The notes under the pieces were generated by a model. The model had not been told where the DNA came from. It saw only the letters and a program-made list of their open reading frames with translations, and ran no database searches. A DNA stretch of 64,000 bases from Anaerococcus vaginimassiliensis. Lineage in GTDB: Bacteria > Bacillota > Clostridia > Tissierellales > Peptoniphilaceae. The translations under genes were made by a program, and so were the position numbers. The stretch's first letter is position 1; the number at the start of each line of letters is the position of its first letter. Below are positions 8,498 through 17,575 of this stretch, in pieces. The stretch is taken from assembly GCF_900626155.1 (NCBI RefSeq), contig NZ_LR130844.1, positions 124,001-188,000 on the forward strand, in the 5' to 3' direction.

Positions 8498-9970
8498 GTA
8501 TTCATATTCATCGTGATGAAGGACTGGATCTTGGGTAAAGTTGATACCTAGTTCTCTAAGCATTCTTCTTTGATTATCCTCAAGGATAACTGTAGAGTGA
8601 GCATCAAGTCCTCTTAGCTTTTCAATTTGTTCCATAGCCATATGGCTTAATGGATTTGTAGTAGCTGATATAGATAAAGCTATTAGCATTTCGTTAATAG
8701 ATAAGGAAGTTTCCTTGCCACCCAAGGATTTAGTTTTTAACTTAGAAACTGGCTCTATAATATGTGGTGAAATTAATAGAATCTCATCATCAAGCTTACC
8801 TAATTTTTTAAGTGCGTTTAATATACAAGCTGACGGAGCTGTTAGTAGGTCGCTTTTCTTACCTGAAATAATCTTTCCATTATCAAGTTCAATAGAAAAT
8901 GCTTCTGTCTTACTAGTTTTAGCTTTATCCCTCGCTTTAACAGCTACAACCCTATCTTCGGGACTAATTTCTAATTGGCTCATTAGCATTTCTATTTTTT
9001 CTAGGGCATGGTAGCTTTCTTTGGCAAATCTATAGTCAATTAAGGTATTGTAATATCTTCTGATGATTTCTTCTTTGCTCGCTGTTTTAGCAGCTTCTTC
9101 GTCCTCTATACAATAGCCTACCATATTTACACCCATGTCTGTTGGAGACTTGTAAGGGCAAGATCCCATTATCTTTTCAAACATTTTCTTTAAAATTGGG
9201 AAGGCTTCAACATCTCTATTATAATTTACAGCAAGTTGACCATAAGAATCCAAGTGATATGGATCTATCATATTTACATCATCAAGGTTGGCTGTAGCTG
9301 CTTCATAGGCCATATTTACTGGATGTTTTAGGGCAATATTCCATATTGGAAATGTTTCAAACTTTGCATATCCAGCATTTATTCCAGCTTCATGGTCTAA
9401 ATACATTTGTGATAAACAAGTTGCCATCTTGCCAGATCCTGGTCCTGGAGCTGTTATAACTACCAAAGGTCTTGTAGTTATGAGTCTTTCGTTTCTTCCA
9501 AAACCATCCTTAGAAATAATATGGTCTATGTTATTTGGATATCCTTCTATATCGTAAGTTTTGTAATTTGGAATATTAAGATTATCCAGATATTTAAGGT
9601 ATTTGATAGCTTTTGGTTGGTTATCAAATTGGGTAATAATAATCCCACTTACATAAAAACCATAATCTTCAAAGGCCTTCTTTAGCCTTAGACTTTCAAC
9701 ATCATAAGAAGTTTCATTGTCACCTCTTACCTTGTTGTTTTCTATGTCATTGGCATTTATGGTAATTATTATTTCCGCTTGGTCTTTTAAGTTTAGGAGC
9801 ATTTGTAGTTTAGAATCTGGCAAAAATCCTGGGAGAACTCTTGATGCGTGCTCGTCATCAAAAAGCTTTCCTCCAAATTCTAAGTATAATTTATCGAAAC
9901 TTTCTATCCTCTCGAGAATCTTCTCTGATTGCAACTTCAAATATTTATCGTTATTAAAAGCTAATTTCAC
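8495..9970 (-). CDS. DUF1846 family protein
   Basis: A 491-residue cytoplasmic protein of the DUF1846 family, which is widespread in Firmicutes and has no settled function that I know of. The N-terminus KLAFNNDKYLKLQSE and the glycine-rich stretch ITAPGPGSGKMATC near residue 176 are typical of the family; the latter looks like a nucleotide-binding loop. I chose the GTG at 9968-9970 because a perfect GGAGG lies five bases upstream; the in-frame TTG four codons earlier would start within that ribosome-binding site. It stands alone and is convergent with the CorC-family gene. Confidence 0.85.
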   Translation of the reverse strand: MKLAFNNDKYLKLQSEKILERIESFDKLYLEFGGKLFDDEHASRVLPGFLPDSKLQMLLNLKDQAEIIITINANDIENNKVRGDNETSYDVESLRLKKAFEDYGFYVSGIIITQFDNQPKAIKYLKYLDNLNIPNYKTYDIEGYPNNIDHIISKDGFGRNERLITTRPLVVITAPGPGSGKMATCLSQMYLDHEAGINAGYAKFETFPIWNIALKHPVNMAYEAATANLDDVNMIDPYHLDSYGQLAVNYNRDVEAFPILKKMFEKIMGSCPYKSPTDMGVNMVGYCIEDEEAAKTASKEEIIRRYYNTLIDYRFAKESYHALEKIEMLMSQLEISPEDRVVAVKARDKAKTSKTEAFSIELDNGKIISGKKSDLLTAPSACILNALKKLGKLDDEILLISPHIIEPVSKLKTKSLGGKETSLSINEMLIALSISATTNPLSHMAMEQIEKLRGLDAHSTVILEDNQRRMLRELGINFTQDPVLHHDEYEY

Positions 9971-10095
9971 TCTGACCTCCAATCATATTCTTAGATTATA
10001 CCAAAAAATCTTCTACAAAAAAAGTTATTTTTTGGGCATCATATGTATTTATTTTCTACTTTTATCTTATCGTACTTTATAGACAAATAAAAAAA

Positions 10096-10114
10096 GAGAT
10101 GGGTATCCCACCTC
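10096..10114 (-). terminator. Terminator after apbE
   Basis: Stem GAGATGGG / CCCACCTC with a 3-nt loop (one mismatch), followed on the minus strand by TTTTTTTATT. It ends the five-gene operon from the dehydrogenase to apbE. Confidence 0.7.
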
Positions 10115-10120
10115 CAATTT

Positions 10121-11278
10121 CTACTTATCTTCCATGGCTTCCCAACCATCTGTTTTAAATTCATTTCCTTCTGGATCAATCCAGTATGCTTCAATTCCAT
10201 TTTCCTTAGCCTTTTTTAGTCCTGTTTCGTGGTCAACTATAAATAAATATGTTGACAAGGTATCTGCAAGAGCAATGCTATCTGCTTTTACTGATACTGA
10301 TTTCCATTTATTAGATGGATATTTGGTAGCTGGATCTATAATATGGTGATAATTTTTGCCATCAACTGTGAAAAATCTTTGATAGTCACCACTTGTTACT
10401 ACTGATGTATCTTTTACAGATACGATTGATGAATATGGATTTTCCTTATCTTCTAAGAAAGGATTTTGAACTGCAATCTTCCATGCTCCATTACTTGAGT
10501 TTGGATTTACTCCAATGATTACATCATCGCCACCAACTGATAGTATTCCTCTACTAAAGCCATTTTCCTTTAGCTTGTTTGCCATTTTTTCAGTAGCAAA
10601 GCCCTTTCCAATAGCTCCGATATCAATTTGTACATTTGGATCATTGATGTATACAGTTGAGTTTTCCTTGTCAATTTCAATGGCATCTATATTTTTATGC
10701 TCGCTTTTAGCTACTAGCTCTTCTTCGCTAGGAATGGCAGCTTTAGAGGGATCGTTGATTGACATTTCCCTATATTCGTGCCACAAACCTAAGAGGGAAC
10801 CCATAGCTATATTGATATTTCCATCTGTAAGCTCATACATTTTCTTAGAATATTCAATTAACTCGATTATTTCAGGATCAACCTTTACAGGTTCTATCCC
10901 TGCCTTATCGTTAATTGTTTTAAAGTTGTTTACTCCTTCAAAATCGTCATAGGAGTTGTATAGCTTATGATATTTTGCAAGCTCTTCTTCTAAGATCTCA
11001 CAAGATTTGTCAAAACTTTCCTTATCATCTGAGTATGTTAATAAAGTAGTTACTGTATCAAAATAATCGTAATATGTTTTGTCTAGTTTTTCTAAATTGT
11101 TTTCTTGAGGACTAGCATCTATTGTTTCTTCTACTTTATTTTCATCTTCTTTTACACTTACATTTTCTTCTGCCTTGCTAACTTCATCTGTAGCAGGTTC
11201 TTTATTATCCTTATTGTTGGCACAAGACGCTAAAACTAATACAAGTGCCAAAGGGTAAAATATCTTTCTTAATCTCAT
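10121..11278 (-). CDS. apbE: FAD:protein FMN transferase (ApbE lipoprotein)
   Basis: ApbE attaches FMN covalently to threonine residues of extracytoplasmic flavoproteins, using FAD and Mg2+. This 385-residue protein has a lipobox LASC (Cys19), an acidic linker, and then the ApbE fold: YYDYFDTVTTLLTYSDD, GSLLGLWHEY, DIGAIGKGFATEK and the GGDD metal-binding stretch VGGDDVIIG, plus HHIIDPATKYPS near the C-terminus. Its start overlaps the stop of the UPF0158 gene (ATGA). No obvious flavinylation target (RnfG/NqrC-like or FMN-binding domain) lies in this window, so the partner must be elsewhere. Confidence 0.93.
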   Translation of the reverse strand: MRLRKIFYPLALVLVLASCANNKDNKEPATDEVSKAEENVSVKEDENKVEETIDASPQENNLEKLDKTYYDYFDTVTTLLTYSDDKESFDKSCEILEEELAKYHKLYNSYDDFEGVNNFKTINDKAGIEPVKVDPEIIELIEYSKKMYELTDGNINIAMGSLLGLWHEYREMSINDPSKAAIPSEEELVAKSEHKNIDAIEIDKENSTVYINDPNVQIDIGAIGKGFATEKMANKLKENGFSRGILSVGGDDVIIGVNPNSSNGAWKIAVQNPFLEDKENPYSSIVSVKDTSVVTSGDYQRFFTVDGKNYHHIIDPATKYPSNKWKSVSVKADSIALADTLSTYLFIVDHETGLKKAKENGIEAYWIDPEGNEFKTDGWEAMEDK

Positions 11279-11742
11279 AATTTATTTATATTAATTGTCT
11301 CCATATCTTTATTTATTGGGATTGATTCGCCAAGAGCCCATGTTAGTAATATATCTGCTGCTGCTTTATCTCTAAAACTATTCCACTCACTTTCTAGACC
11401 TTGCTCATAGACAATATCTAAAAATTCTTCCCTAGGATCAATTCCATCATAATTATCCAGGAAATTATCTCTTTGATGTCTGTCAAGACTTGCAATAAAA
11501 GCTTCCCTAAGTTCGTGCTCGTCAAGCTCATCTGCAGTTGGTAGTAGCACGAAGTTTTCCACGTCTTGGTCTATATCAATATAGCTTTTTTCTATATCTT
11601 CTGGAGTTTGTATTTCCTGATTTATTCTTATAAAATCTAAAGATTCTGTATTTAACCACATATTCTTTAGATATGAATCTTCATCTATCAAGGTCCATTT
11701 TTCAACAAGCCACGATAGATTGATTGGTTTTCTAACGCTCAT
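11275..11742 (-). CDS. UPF0158 family protein
   Basis: A 155-residue acidic protein resembling UPF0158, an uncharacterised cytoplasmic family. Features seen are TADELDEHELREAFIASL in the middle and the C-terminal FRDKAAADILLTWALGESI, close to the family's usual WxxFRDxAxxEIAxxWC pattern. Its start lies inside the end of glgB (11-base overlap) and its stop overlaps the apbE start by four bases, so translation of the three genes is likely coupled. No function can be assigned. Confidence 0.65.
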   Translation of the reverse strand: MSVRKPINLSWLVEKWTLIDEDSYLKNMWLNTESLDFIRINQEIQTPEDIEKSYIDIDQDVENFVLLPTADELDEHELREAFIASLDRHQRDNFLDNYDGIDPREEFLDIVYEQGLESEWNSFRDKAAADILLTWALGESIPINKDMETININKL

Positions 11743-13543
11743 AAGTATTTATTTTTAGCACAAGTGCCTCATATTCCCAAAGCTCAAGGGCTAAATCTTC
11801 TCCTTTCTCTATTTTTATATTTCTCTTATCCCACCTACTGTTGCCATAGATTTCTGATAATGAGTCTATTACCTCTACAAATTCTAACTCTTCGTCATAA
11901 GGAATTTTGTAAGATGCTTTGTAAGTATTAGTCATGTTTAAAACAACCAAAAATCTGTCATCTCCTGATCTTCTTTCGTAGGCAAATACTGAGTTTACAT
12001 TATCGTCTACAACTTTCCAAGAAAATCCTTCTTCATCAAAATCTTTCTCGAAAAATGCCTTCTCAGTTTTATAGAGGTAGTTTAAATCTTTTATAAATCT
12101 ATTAAATGAATCATGCACTGGGAATTTCAATATATCCCAATTTATTGATCCACTCTCGTTCCACTCATCAAAGGTTGCGATGTCATTACCCATAAAGTTT
12201 AGCTTCTTGCCCGGGTGAGTCATTTGATAAGTGAAAAGTAGCTTAAGTTGTTTGAATTTTTCCTCATAAGATCCATTCATTTTATTCACAACAGCACCCT
12301 TTAGGTGAACGACCTCGTCATGACTTAGTGGGAGTACAAACTTCTCATTATAAAAGTAAAACATAGAGAAGTTTATATTTTGTTGATGGTCTACTCTATT
12401 CATAGAATCAGTCTTAAAATACCTCAAGGTATCATTCATCCAACCCAAATCCCATTTATAGTCAAAGCCAAGTCCGTCCTCATCAACACTTGCTGTTACC
12501 TTTGGATAGTCGGATGAGTCTTCAGCTATTAACATCACATCTGGGTGGTCACTTGCAATAGTTTTATTTAAATCTCTAATAAAGTTTATATTATCTTGGT
12601 GAACTCCACGGTTCTTATTTCCATTATAGTGAATCATGTAGCTAACGGCGTCAATTCTTATGCCATCGAAATGGAAATTTTCTATCCAATATGAAAAGGC
12701 TGATTTCATAAAACTTCTTACATGACCCTTTGAGTAATCGAAATTGTTGGAACCCCACTCAGAATATTTAAGGTCGGGATAAACTGATTCATACATTCCA
12801 GTTCCATCAAAATGATCGAGACCATAAAAGTCTGACGCAAAATGAACTGCAACCATATCAAGTATTACCCCTATCCCATTTTGGTGAAGGATATCTACAA
12901 ATTTCTTTAGGTCAACTGGACTGCCGAACCTAGAGCTTGTCGCGAAAAATCCTGTAGATTGATATCCCCAGGATGGATAATATGGGTATTCAGTTATAGG
13001 CATAATCTCAACGTGAGTGTAGTTCATCTTCTTGACATAGGAAACTAATTCATCTACTATATCTAAAAAGTTGACATTATCTCCATAACGCTTCCAAGAT
13101 CCTATGTGGATTTCATATATATTTAGTGGCTTATCGAAGTTCTTGCTCCTATTTTTAATGAAAGTATCATCAGCAAATTCGTAGCTATCATCTGTAATGA
13201 TACTTGCAAAGTCTCCTTCTTTATCCATAGCCTTGGCAAAAGGGTCAGTTTTTTCTACAAAATTGCCCTCATGATTTACTACATACTTGTAATAGTCACC
13301 AACACTTGCCTTAAGCCTTATAAAAAAATAACCATACTCATAGTTTTTAGTCATAGCTACATTTTGCCAAGAAGTAAAATCACCCTTGATGTAAACTTCA
13401 TCTGCATTTGGTGCGAGTACTCTAAAAATATAATATCCGTCACAATCTTTTTGCGCTCCCCAAATATCAGCTCCTGCACTTGAATGACCATCTATATAAT
13501 CTTTAATATAACTATGGTTAGTTTCAATTATGTTAACCTTCAT
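11732..13543 (-). CDS. glgB: 1,4-alpha-glucan branching enzyme
   Basis: GlgB cuts alpha-1,4 glucan chains and rejoins them as alpha-1,6 branches. The 603-residue protein has an N-terminal CBM48 domain (residues 30-115) and a GH13 barrel. The catalytic nucleophile is in FDGIRIDAVSYMIHY, the acid/base in LIAEDSSDYP and the third carboxylate in LPLSHDEVVHLKG. ATG at 13541-13543 was chosen because GAGGAAG precedes it. It overlaps udk by 11 bases. No glgC, glgA or glgP is nearby, so this is a lone branching enzyme in this window. It may act on imported or stored glucan, but the context does not decide this. Confidence 0.93.
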   Translation of the reverse strand: MKVNIIETNHSYIKDYIDGHSSAGADIWGAQKDCDGYYIFRVLAPNADEVYIKGDFTSWQNVAMTKNYEYGYFFIRLKASVGDYYKYVVNHEGNFVEKTDPFAKAMDKEGDFASIITDDSYEFADDTFIKNRSKNFDKPLNIYEIHIGSWKRYGDNVNFLDIVDELVSYVKKMNYTHVEIMPITEYPYYPSWGYQSTGFFATSSRFGSPVDLKKFVDILHQNGIGVILDMVAVHFASDFYGLDHFDGTGMYESVYPDLKYSEWGSNNFDYSKGHVRSFMKSAFSYWIENFHFDGIRIDAVSYMIHYNGNKNRGVHQDNINFIRDLNKTIASDHPDVMLIAEDSSDYPKVTASVDEDGLGFDYKWDLGWMNDTLRYFKTDSMNRVDHQQNINFSMFYFYNEKFVLPLSHDEVVHLKGAVVNKMNGSYEEKFKQLKLLFTYQMTHPGKKLNFMGNDIATFDEWNESGSINWDILKFPVHDSFNRFIKDLNYLYKTEKAFFEKDFDEEGFSWKVVDDNVNSVFAYERRSGDDRFLVVLNMTNTYKASYKIPYDEELEFVEVIDSLSEIYGNSRWDKRNIKIEKGEDLALELWEYEALVLKINTYER

Positions 13544-14162
13544 TATCTTCCTCAATCAAATGTTTTATATGTCTTTTCAAAATCTGAATTCCCTTTAGGT
13601 TTCTAGCACCTCTAGGGATTATTATATCAGCGTATTTTTTGCTAGGCTCAATATAAGTTTCATGCATAGGTTTGACCTGACCGATGTATTGAGTCAAAAC
13701 AGATTCTAGGCTTCTGCCTCTCTCCTTGGTATCTCTTAGGATCCTTCTTTGAAGTCTTACATCACTATCAGCATCTACAAACACCTTGGTATCTGTAATT
13801 GACCTAATCTTTTCATCATATAAAACTAATATTCCTTCTATTAGAATAATCTTTGTAGGTTTAACCCTAACAGTTTCTTTGCTCCTAGTGTGATTATTAT
13901 AATCATAAGTAGGCATATCAATCTCTTTGCCATCTAGAAGTTTTACTAGATCTTTATAGAACAAATCATTGTCAAAGGCACCAGGATAATCATAGTTTAA
14001 AGTTTTTCTTTGTTCAAAACTAATGTCATCATGAGCCTTGTAATAATTGTCATGTCCTATAACTGTAAGATCATCCTTAAAGTAGGCCGCAATTTCTCTT
14101 ACAATAGAACTTTTGCCGCTGGCAGATCCACCAGCGACCGCAACAATTTTTACATCGCTCAT
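13533..14162 (-). CDS. udk: Uridine kinase
   Basis: Phosphorylates uridine and cytidine to UMP and CMP in pyrimidine salvage. The 209-residue protein has the P-loop GGSASGKSS at residue 11, the substrate region DYPGAFDNDLFYKDL and the lid RRILRDTKERGR; length and motifs match the Udk family. It overlaps the upstream dehydrogenase gene by four bases and glgB by 11, so the genes form one transcription unit. Confidence 0.93.
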   Translation of the reverse strand: MSDVKIVAVAGGSASGKSSIVREIAAYFKDDLTVIGHDNYYKAHDDISFEQRKTLNYDYPGAFDNDLFYKDLVKLLDGKEIDMPTYDYNNHTRSKETVRVKPTKIILIEGILVLYDEKIRSITDTKVFVDADSDVRLQRRILRDTKERGRSLESVLTQYIGQVKPMHETYIEPSKKYADIIIPRGARNLKGIQILKRHIKHLIEEDNEG

Positions 14163-15106
14163 AGCTTAATCTCGTTAACGATATTTCCTTCTAGATATTG
14201 GTAAAGATTGTCAAATACTATATCAGCTCTAATTTCCATTGCCTCTTTTGTATAAAAAGCAACGTGATTTGTTAAAATAACATTTTTAGCATTTCTTAGT
14301 GGATAATCTTCTGGAAGAGGTGGTTCCATATCAAATACATCTATTCCTGCTCTTAATTTATCTTCATTTAATAGTTTTGCTAGATATTCATTATCTACAA
14401 CTGCACCTCTAGCACAGTTAATTAGTACAGCGTTATCTTTCATTAGATCTAGTTCAACTTTTCCCAAGAAATGTTTTGTTTCTTTGTTATTTGGAATGTG
14501 AAGAGAAACAATATCACTTCTTTTTAGAAGGTCTTCAAGGCTAACATATTCTACATTTTTAGCCTTAATTTCTTCCTTTTCTGTTCTAGAATATGCAATT
14601 ATTTCACATCCAAAAACGCTTAGTAGGTCGATTAGTTTTGATCCGATGTTTCCAGTTCCGATGATACCGAATGTTTTTCCCTTGATTAGCTCCCCAAGTA
14701 GGTAGTTATTTTCACCATCAAAAATATTTCTTCTATTTTCATTAAACTTTCTTAGTACACCGATAGTTAGACCTAAAACAAGTTCAGCTACGGAATCATC
14801 AGAATATCCACTTGCATTTTCTACGACAATTCCCTTTTCCTTGCAAGCGTCAAGATCTACATGGTCAACTCCAGTAAAGGCAACATCTACTAATTTTAAA
14901 TCAGTTTCTTCGATTACCTTTCTAGTTAATGGTTTGTTAGTAATCATTGCTACATCAGTACCTTGTAGTCTTTGAATTTTTTCATCATCATCTTTAGCTG
15001 ACTTATCAAAATATTCGAATTCATGGCCTAATTCTTCTATTTTTTTCTTGTGATCTTCTATTATTTTTTCATCAACTTCTAATGGATCTATTAGACTAAT
15101 TTTCAT
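14159..15106 (-). CDS. D-isomer specific 2-hydroxyacid dehydrogenase
   Basis: NAD-dependent dehydrogenase of the D-2-hydroxyacid family (315 residues). The cofactor-binding loop is FGIIGTGNIGSK (about residues 147-158). The catalytic triad is visible as Arg in NCARGAVVDN, Glu in DMEPPLP and His in LTNHVAFYT. Relatives act on D-lactate, glycerate, phosphoglycerate or other 2-oxoacids; the substrate here cannot be told from sequence. It is the first gene of the operon that continues into udk, glgB, UPF0158 and apbE. Confidence 0.88.
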   Translation of the reverse strand: MKISLIDPLEVDEKIIEDHKKKIEELGHEFEYFDKSAKDDDEKIQRLQGTDVAMITNKPLTRKVIEETDLKLVDVAFTGVDHVDLDACKEKGIVVENASGYSDDSVAELVLGLTIGVLRKFNENRRNIFDGENNYLLGELIKGKTFGIIGTGNIGSKLIDLLSVFGCEIIAYSRTEKEEIKAKNVEYVSLEDLLKRSDIVSLHIPNNKETKHFLGKVELDLMKDNAVLINCARGAVVDNEYLAKLLNEDKLRAGIDVFDMEPPLPEDYPLRNAKNVILTNHVAFYTKEAMEIRADIVFDNLYQYLEGNIVNEIKL

Positions 15107-15263
15107 TTCAATCTCCTTTATCTAAATGTATATCGTTTACTTGATATTATTATACTCGATTTACATATAATTAAATAATAAAGCTCTGGAGATTTTTATA
15201 AGTTAACTTGTAAATATTAGTTTATTGTGATAAATTAATAATAGAATATAGAAAGGAATTAAG

Positions 15264-15668
15264 ATGGCAGTTGGATTAGCTTTTACAGATGGTAAATGTA
15301 TAGAAGCAATACATTATTATTGTGAGGTTTTTGGTATTGAGGAACCTAATAAGATAATTAGGTATAGTGATTTTAAAAAATATAATCATCCGGACGAGAT
15401 AAAAGACAGGATATACAATTCCCATATCGACGTCTATGATAATAGGATCTACCTATATGATGTTACTAATGATAGTATGATTATAAATGGCAACAATGTG
15501 AGAATTGTAATAGAGACAAGTTCAGATAATTTATATAGAGCCTATATGAATTTTAGAAAAGACTCCACTGTTACTATGGAGCCTCAAAAAATAAACAAAA
15601 AATTATTTACAACTTTAATCGACAAGTACAATATATCTTGGCAATTTATTGCTGAAATTCAAGAATAA
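15264..15668 (+). CDS. VOC superfamily (PhnB/glyoxalase-like) protein
   Basis: A 134-residue protein with the short-repeat alpha/beta pattern of PhnB-like VOC proteins: AVGLAFTDGKCIEAIHYYCEVFG at the start, an internal YNSHIDVYDNRIYLYDV and the C-terminal ISWQFIAEIQE. Most PhnB-like members are uncharacterised and some lack metal ligands. The reaction is unknown. It is a single plus-strand gene with AAGGA before the ATG and is convergent with tadA. Confidence 0.75.
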   Translation: MAVGLAFTDGKCIEAIHYYCEVFGIEEPNKIIRYSDFKKYNHPDEIKDRIYNSHIDVYDNRIYLYDVTNDSMIINGNNVRIVIETSSDNLYRAYMNFRKDSTVTMEPQKINKKLFTTLIDKYNISWQFIAEIQE

Positions 15669-15669
15669 A

Positions 15670-16179
15670 TCACTTCGATTTGTTCTTTTTCTTTTGCCTC
15701 AAATACCTAAAAAAAGTCTGGATTTCATAAAGGCATTCTTCTTCTGCTAGGCCAAATTCCGCATCAAGATAGTGAAGCTGACTTCTATCACCTGTTACAT
15801 TTGTATTTGACCCACAAGCCCCTCTTTTGGGATCTCTAATGCCAATCACAAGCCTATCTATCCTAGAATTAATTATAGCACCAGCACACATGGAGCAAGG
15901 TTCCATAGTTACATACATTGTACATTCTTCTAGTCTAAAATCATCCATATACTCGCTAGCTTCTTTGATTGCCATTATTTCAGCATGTTTTAGGGCAGAT
16001 TTTCCTTTGAAGGTATAATTGTGACCCCTACCTATTATCTCACCCTTATAAACTATAACTGCTCCAACAGGAACTTCTTCTACAAAACGAGCAAGCCTTG
16101 CCTCGCTAATTGCCTCTTGCATGAAAAACATATCCATCTTAGAGAAATTATTTTCTTTTTTATCTATCTCATTAACCAA
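15670..16179 (-). CDS. tadA: tRNA-specific adenosine deaminase
   Basis: TadA converts A34 to inosine in tRNA-Arg(ACG), needed for decoding CGN codons. The 169-residue protein has the zinc/catalytic motifs HAE (residues 65-67) and PCSMC (94-98). The start is probably the TTG at 16177-16179, with GGAGG five bases upstream; the first internal ATG (codon 15) has no ribosome-binding site. It follows a tRNA-Arg(CCT) gene and its terminator, so it either depends on read-through or has a promoter inside the tRNA region. Confidence 0.92.
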   Translation of the reverse strand: MVNEIDKKENNFSKMDMFFMQEAISEARLARFVEEVPVGAVIVYKGEIIGRGHNYTFKGKSALKHAEIMAIKEASEYMDDFRLEECTMYVTMEPCSMCAGAIINSRIDRLVIGIRDPKRGACGSNTNVTGDRSQLHYLDAEFGLAEEECLYEIQTFFRYLRQKKKNKSK

Positions 16180-16210
16180 CTTAGCCTCCTAGAATTTCGC
16201 ATAAAAATAA

Positions 16211-16229
16211 GCTGTTGATAACCAACAGC
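16211..16229 (-). terminator. Terminator after tRNA-Arg
   Basis: Stem GCTGTTG / CAACAGC with a 5-nt loop, followed on the minus strand by TTATTTTTAT, nine bases past the tRNA CCA end. Confidence 0.7.
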
Positions 16230-16237
16230 CATAATTT

Positions 16238-16314
16238 TGGTGTACCGAAGAGGATTCGAACCTCCGACACCCGCCTTAGGAGGGCGGTGCTCTATCCAGC
16301 TGAGCTACCGATAC
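16238..16314 (-). tRNA. tRNA-Arg (anticodon CCT)
   Basis: A 77-nt tRNA on the minus strand with complete cloverleaf: acceptor GTATCGG/TCGGTAC, D-arm AGCTCAGCTGGATAGAGC, anticodon stem CCGCC/GGCGG with loop CTCCTAA, T-arm with GTTCGAATC, and an encoded CCA. The anticodon CCT reads AGG. Confidence 0.97.
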
Positions 16315-16357
16315 AAGTAAGGACTAAAAATTTAGTCCTCTATTATTATAACACTTT

Positions 16358-17569
16358 TTACCTTGCAATCAACAATTGAAGCAAGAAATTGACATTGTTT
16401 TTCACATTTCTAGTAATCTTTCCAAATGTACTTGCTTCTTCTACATCATCTTTAGAAAGTAAATCTATCTTGTAATCTTCTCCTTCATAGTTGACATCGA
16501 CACTACCTAGTACTTGTCCTTTTTTGATTGGAGCTTTGATATTTTTATCTAGGTTGATTTTAGTAGCCACATGTTTTTTATCTTTAGAAATAATTGTTAA
16601 GTCTTCTGCTGGATATAAATCAATGTAGCCTTGTTTAGCAGATACTTCTTCTACGCTTTCTACACTTCTATTTGTATCTAGGACCTTCTCGCATGAATAG
16701 TATCTTGATACGTAATAGATCAAATCGCTCATTACACTATCTCTTATATCCTTTTCATCTGCTCCGAGTACTACTCCTACACACCTAAAATCGTCATTTC
16801 CATCTAGCTCTTTCATATCAAGTGTAGTAATCAAACAATAGCCAGCCTTTTCTGTAGTACCAGTTTTTAAGCCATCTACTCCGTCGATTTCATTTTTTAG
16901 TGGAATAGTTGAATCTTTTTTAATTCCTTTGCCTGGAATATTAACCTCATCCATAGATGAATAATTTAGAATATCTGGATATTTTTTAACCAAATCCATG
17001 GATAGCTTGTACAAATCTCTCGCTGAAGAGACATTTTCTTTGTCATCTTCTGTATCAATACCACTTGCATTATAGTACTTTTGACTTTCCAAGCCTAATT
17101 CCTTTGCTTTTTCGTTAATTTTTTTAGTAAAAGCTTCTTCAGATCCAGAAACAGCCTTAGCCAATAGATGAGCACAGTCATTACCACTTACTGCTATTAG
17201 ACCTTGGAGGAGTTCTTCCACACTGTAAGTTTCATTTTCCTTTAGTCCTAGAGCGGAATATTCCCAACTAGTAAGTTCTTCTGCACGTTTGTCTGCCTTG
17301 ACATTTGTATCTAAACTAATTTTTCCTTCTTCTATGGCATCTCTTACCAAATAAAAAGTCATTAGCTTTGTTAGAGATGCTATTGGTCTAACTTCATCAG
17401 CGTTTTTCTCATAATATATATCGCCAGTTTCCTCATTACCTATTAGGTATGCTGAAACATTCTCATCAAGACCAACTATTCTACCTTCACCCTTGGCATA
17501 AGCCATACTTGTAAATAAAAATACAAATATACTTAGAAGGCTTGCCAACCTAAATTTTCTTGTTTTCAT
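16358..17569 (-). CDS. dacA: D-alanyl-D-alanine carboxypeptidase (PBP5/DacA family)
   Basis: A low-molecular-mass penicillin-binding protein that trims the terminal D-Ala from peptidoglycan stem peptides. It has 403 residues with a signal peptide (cleavage near AYA-KG). The catalytic motifs are SLTK (Ser65, Lys68), VSGND near 127 and LKTGTT near 236. The end of the protein (KITRNVKNNVNFLLQLLIAR) looks like the amphipathic membrane anchor of PBP5-type enzymes. It starts six bases after the preceding gene and ends just before tRNA-Arg; a small inverted repeat (AGGACTAAA) lies between them. Confidence 0.93.
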   Translation of the reverse strand: MKTRKFRLASLLSIFVFLFTSMAYAKGEGRIVGLDENVSAYLIGNEETGDIYYEKNADEVRPIASLTKLMTFYLVRDAIEEGKISLDTNVKADKRAEELTSWEYSALGLKENETYSVEELLQGLIAVSGNDCAHLLAKAVSGSEEAFTKKINEKAKELGLESQKYYNASGIDTEDDKENVSSARDLYKLSMDLVKKYPDILNYSSMDEVNIPGKGIKKDSTIPLKNEIDGVDGLKTGTTEKAGYCLITTLDMKELDGNDDFRCVGVVLGADEKDIRDSVMSDLIYYVSRYYSCEKVLDTNRSVESVEEVSAKQGYIDLYPAEDLTIISKDKKHVATKINLDKNIKAPIKKGQVLGSVDVNYEGEDYKIDLLSKDDVEEASTFGKITRNVKNNVNFLLQLLIAR

Positions 17570-17575
17570 ATAAAC

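Noticed and set aside
13271-13483. Plus-strand frame opposite glgB
   Set aside because: It lies within the conserved N-terminal glgB coding region and has no supporting signals.
16320-16340. Terminator between dacA and tRNA-Arg
   Set aside because: The inverted repeat AGGACTAAA is clear, but no T-run follows on the minus strand, so dacA transcripts may read into the tRNA.
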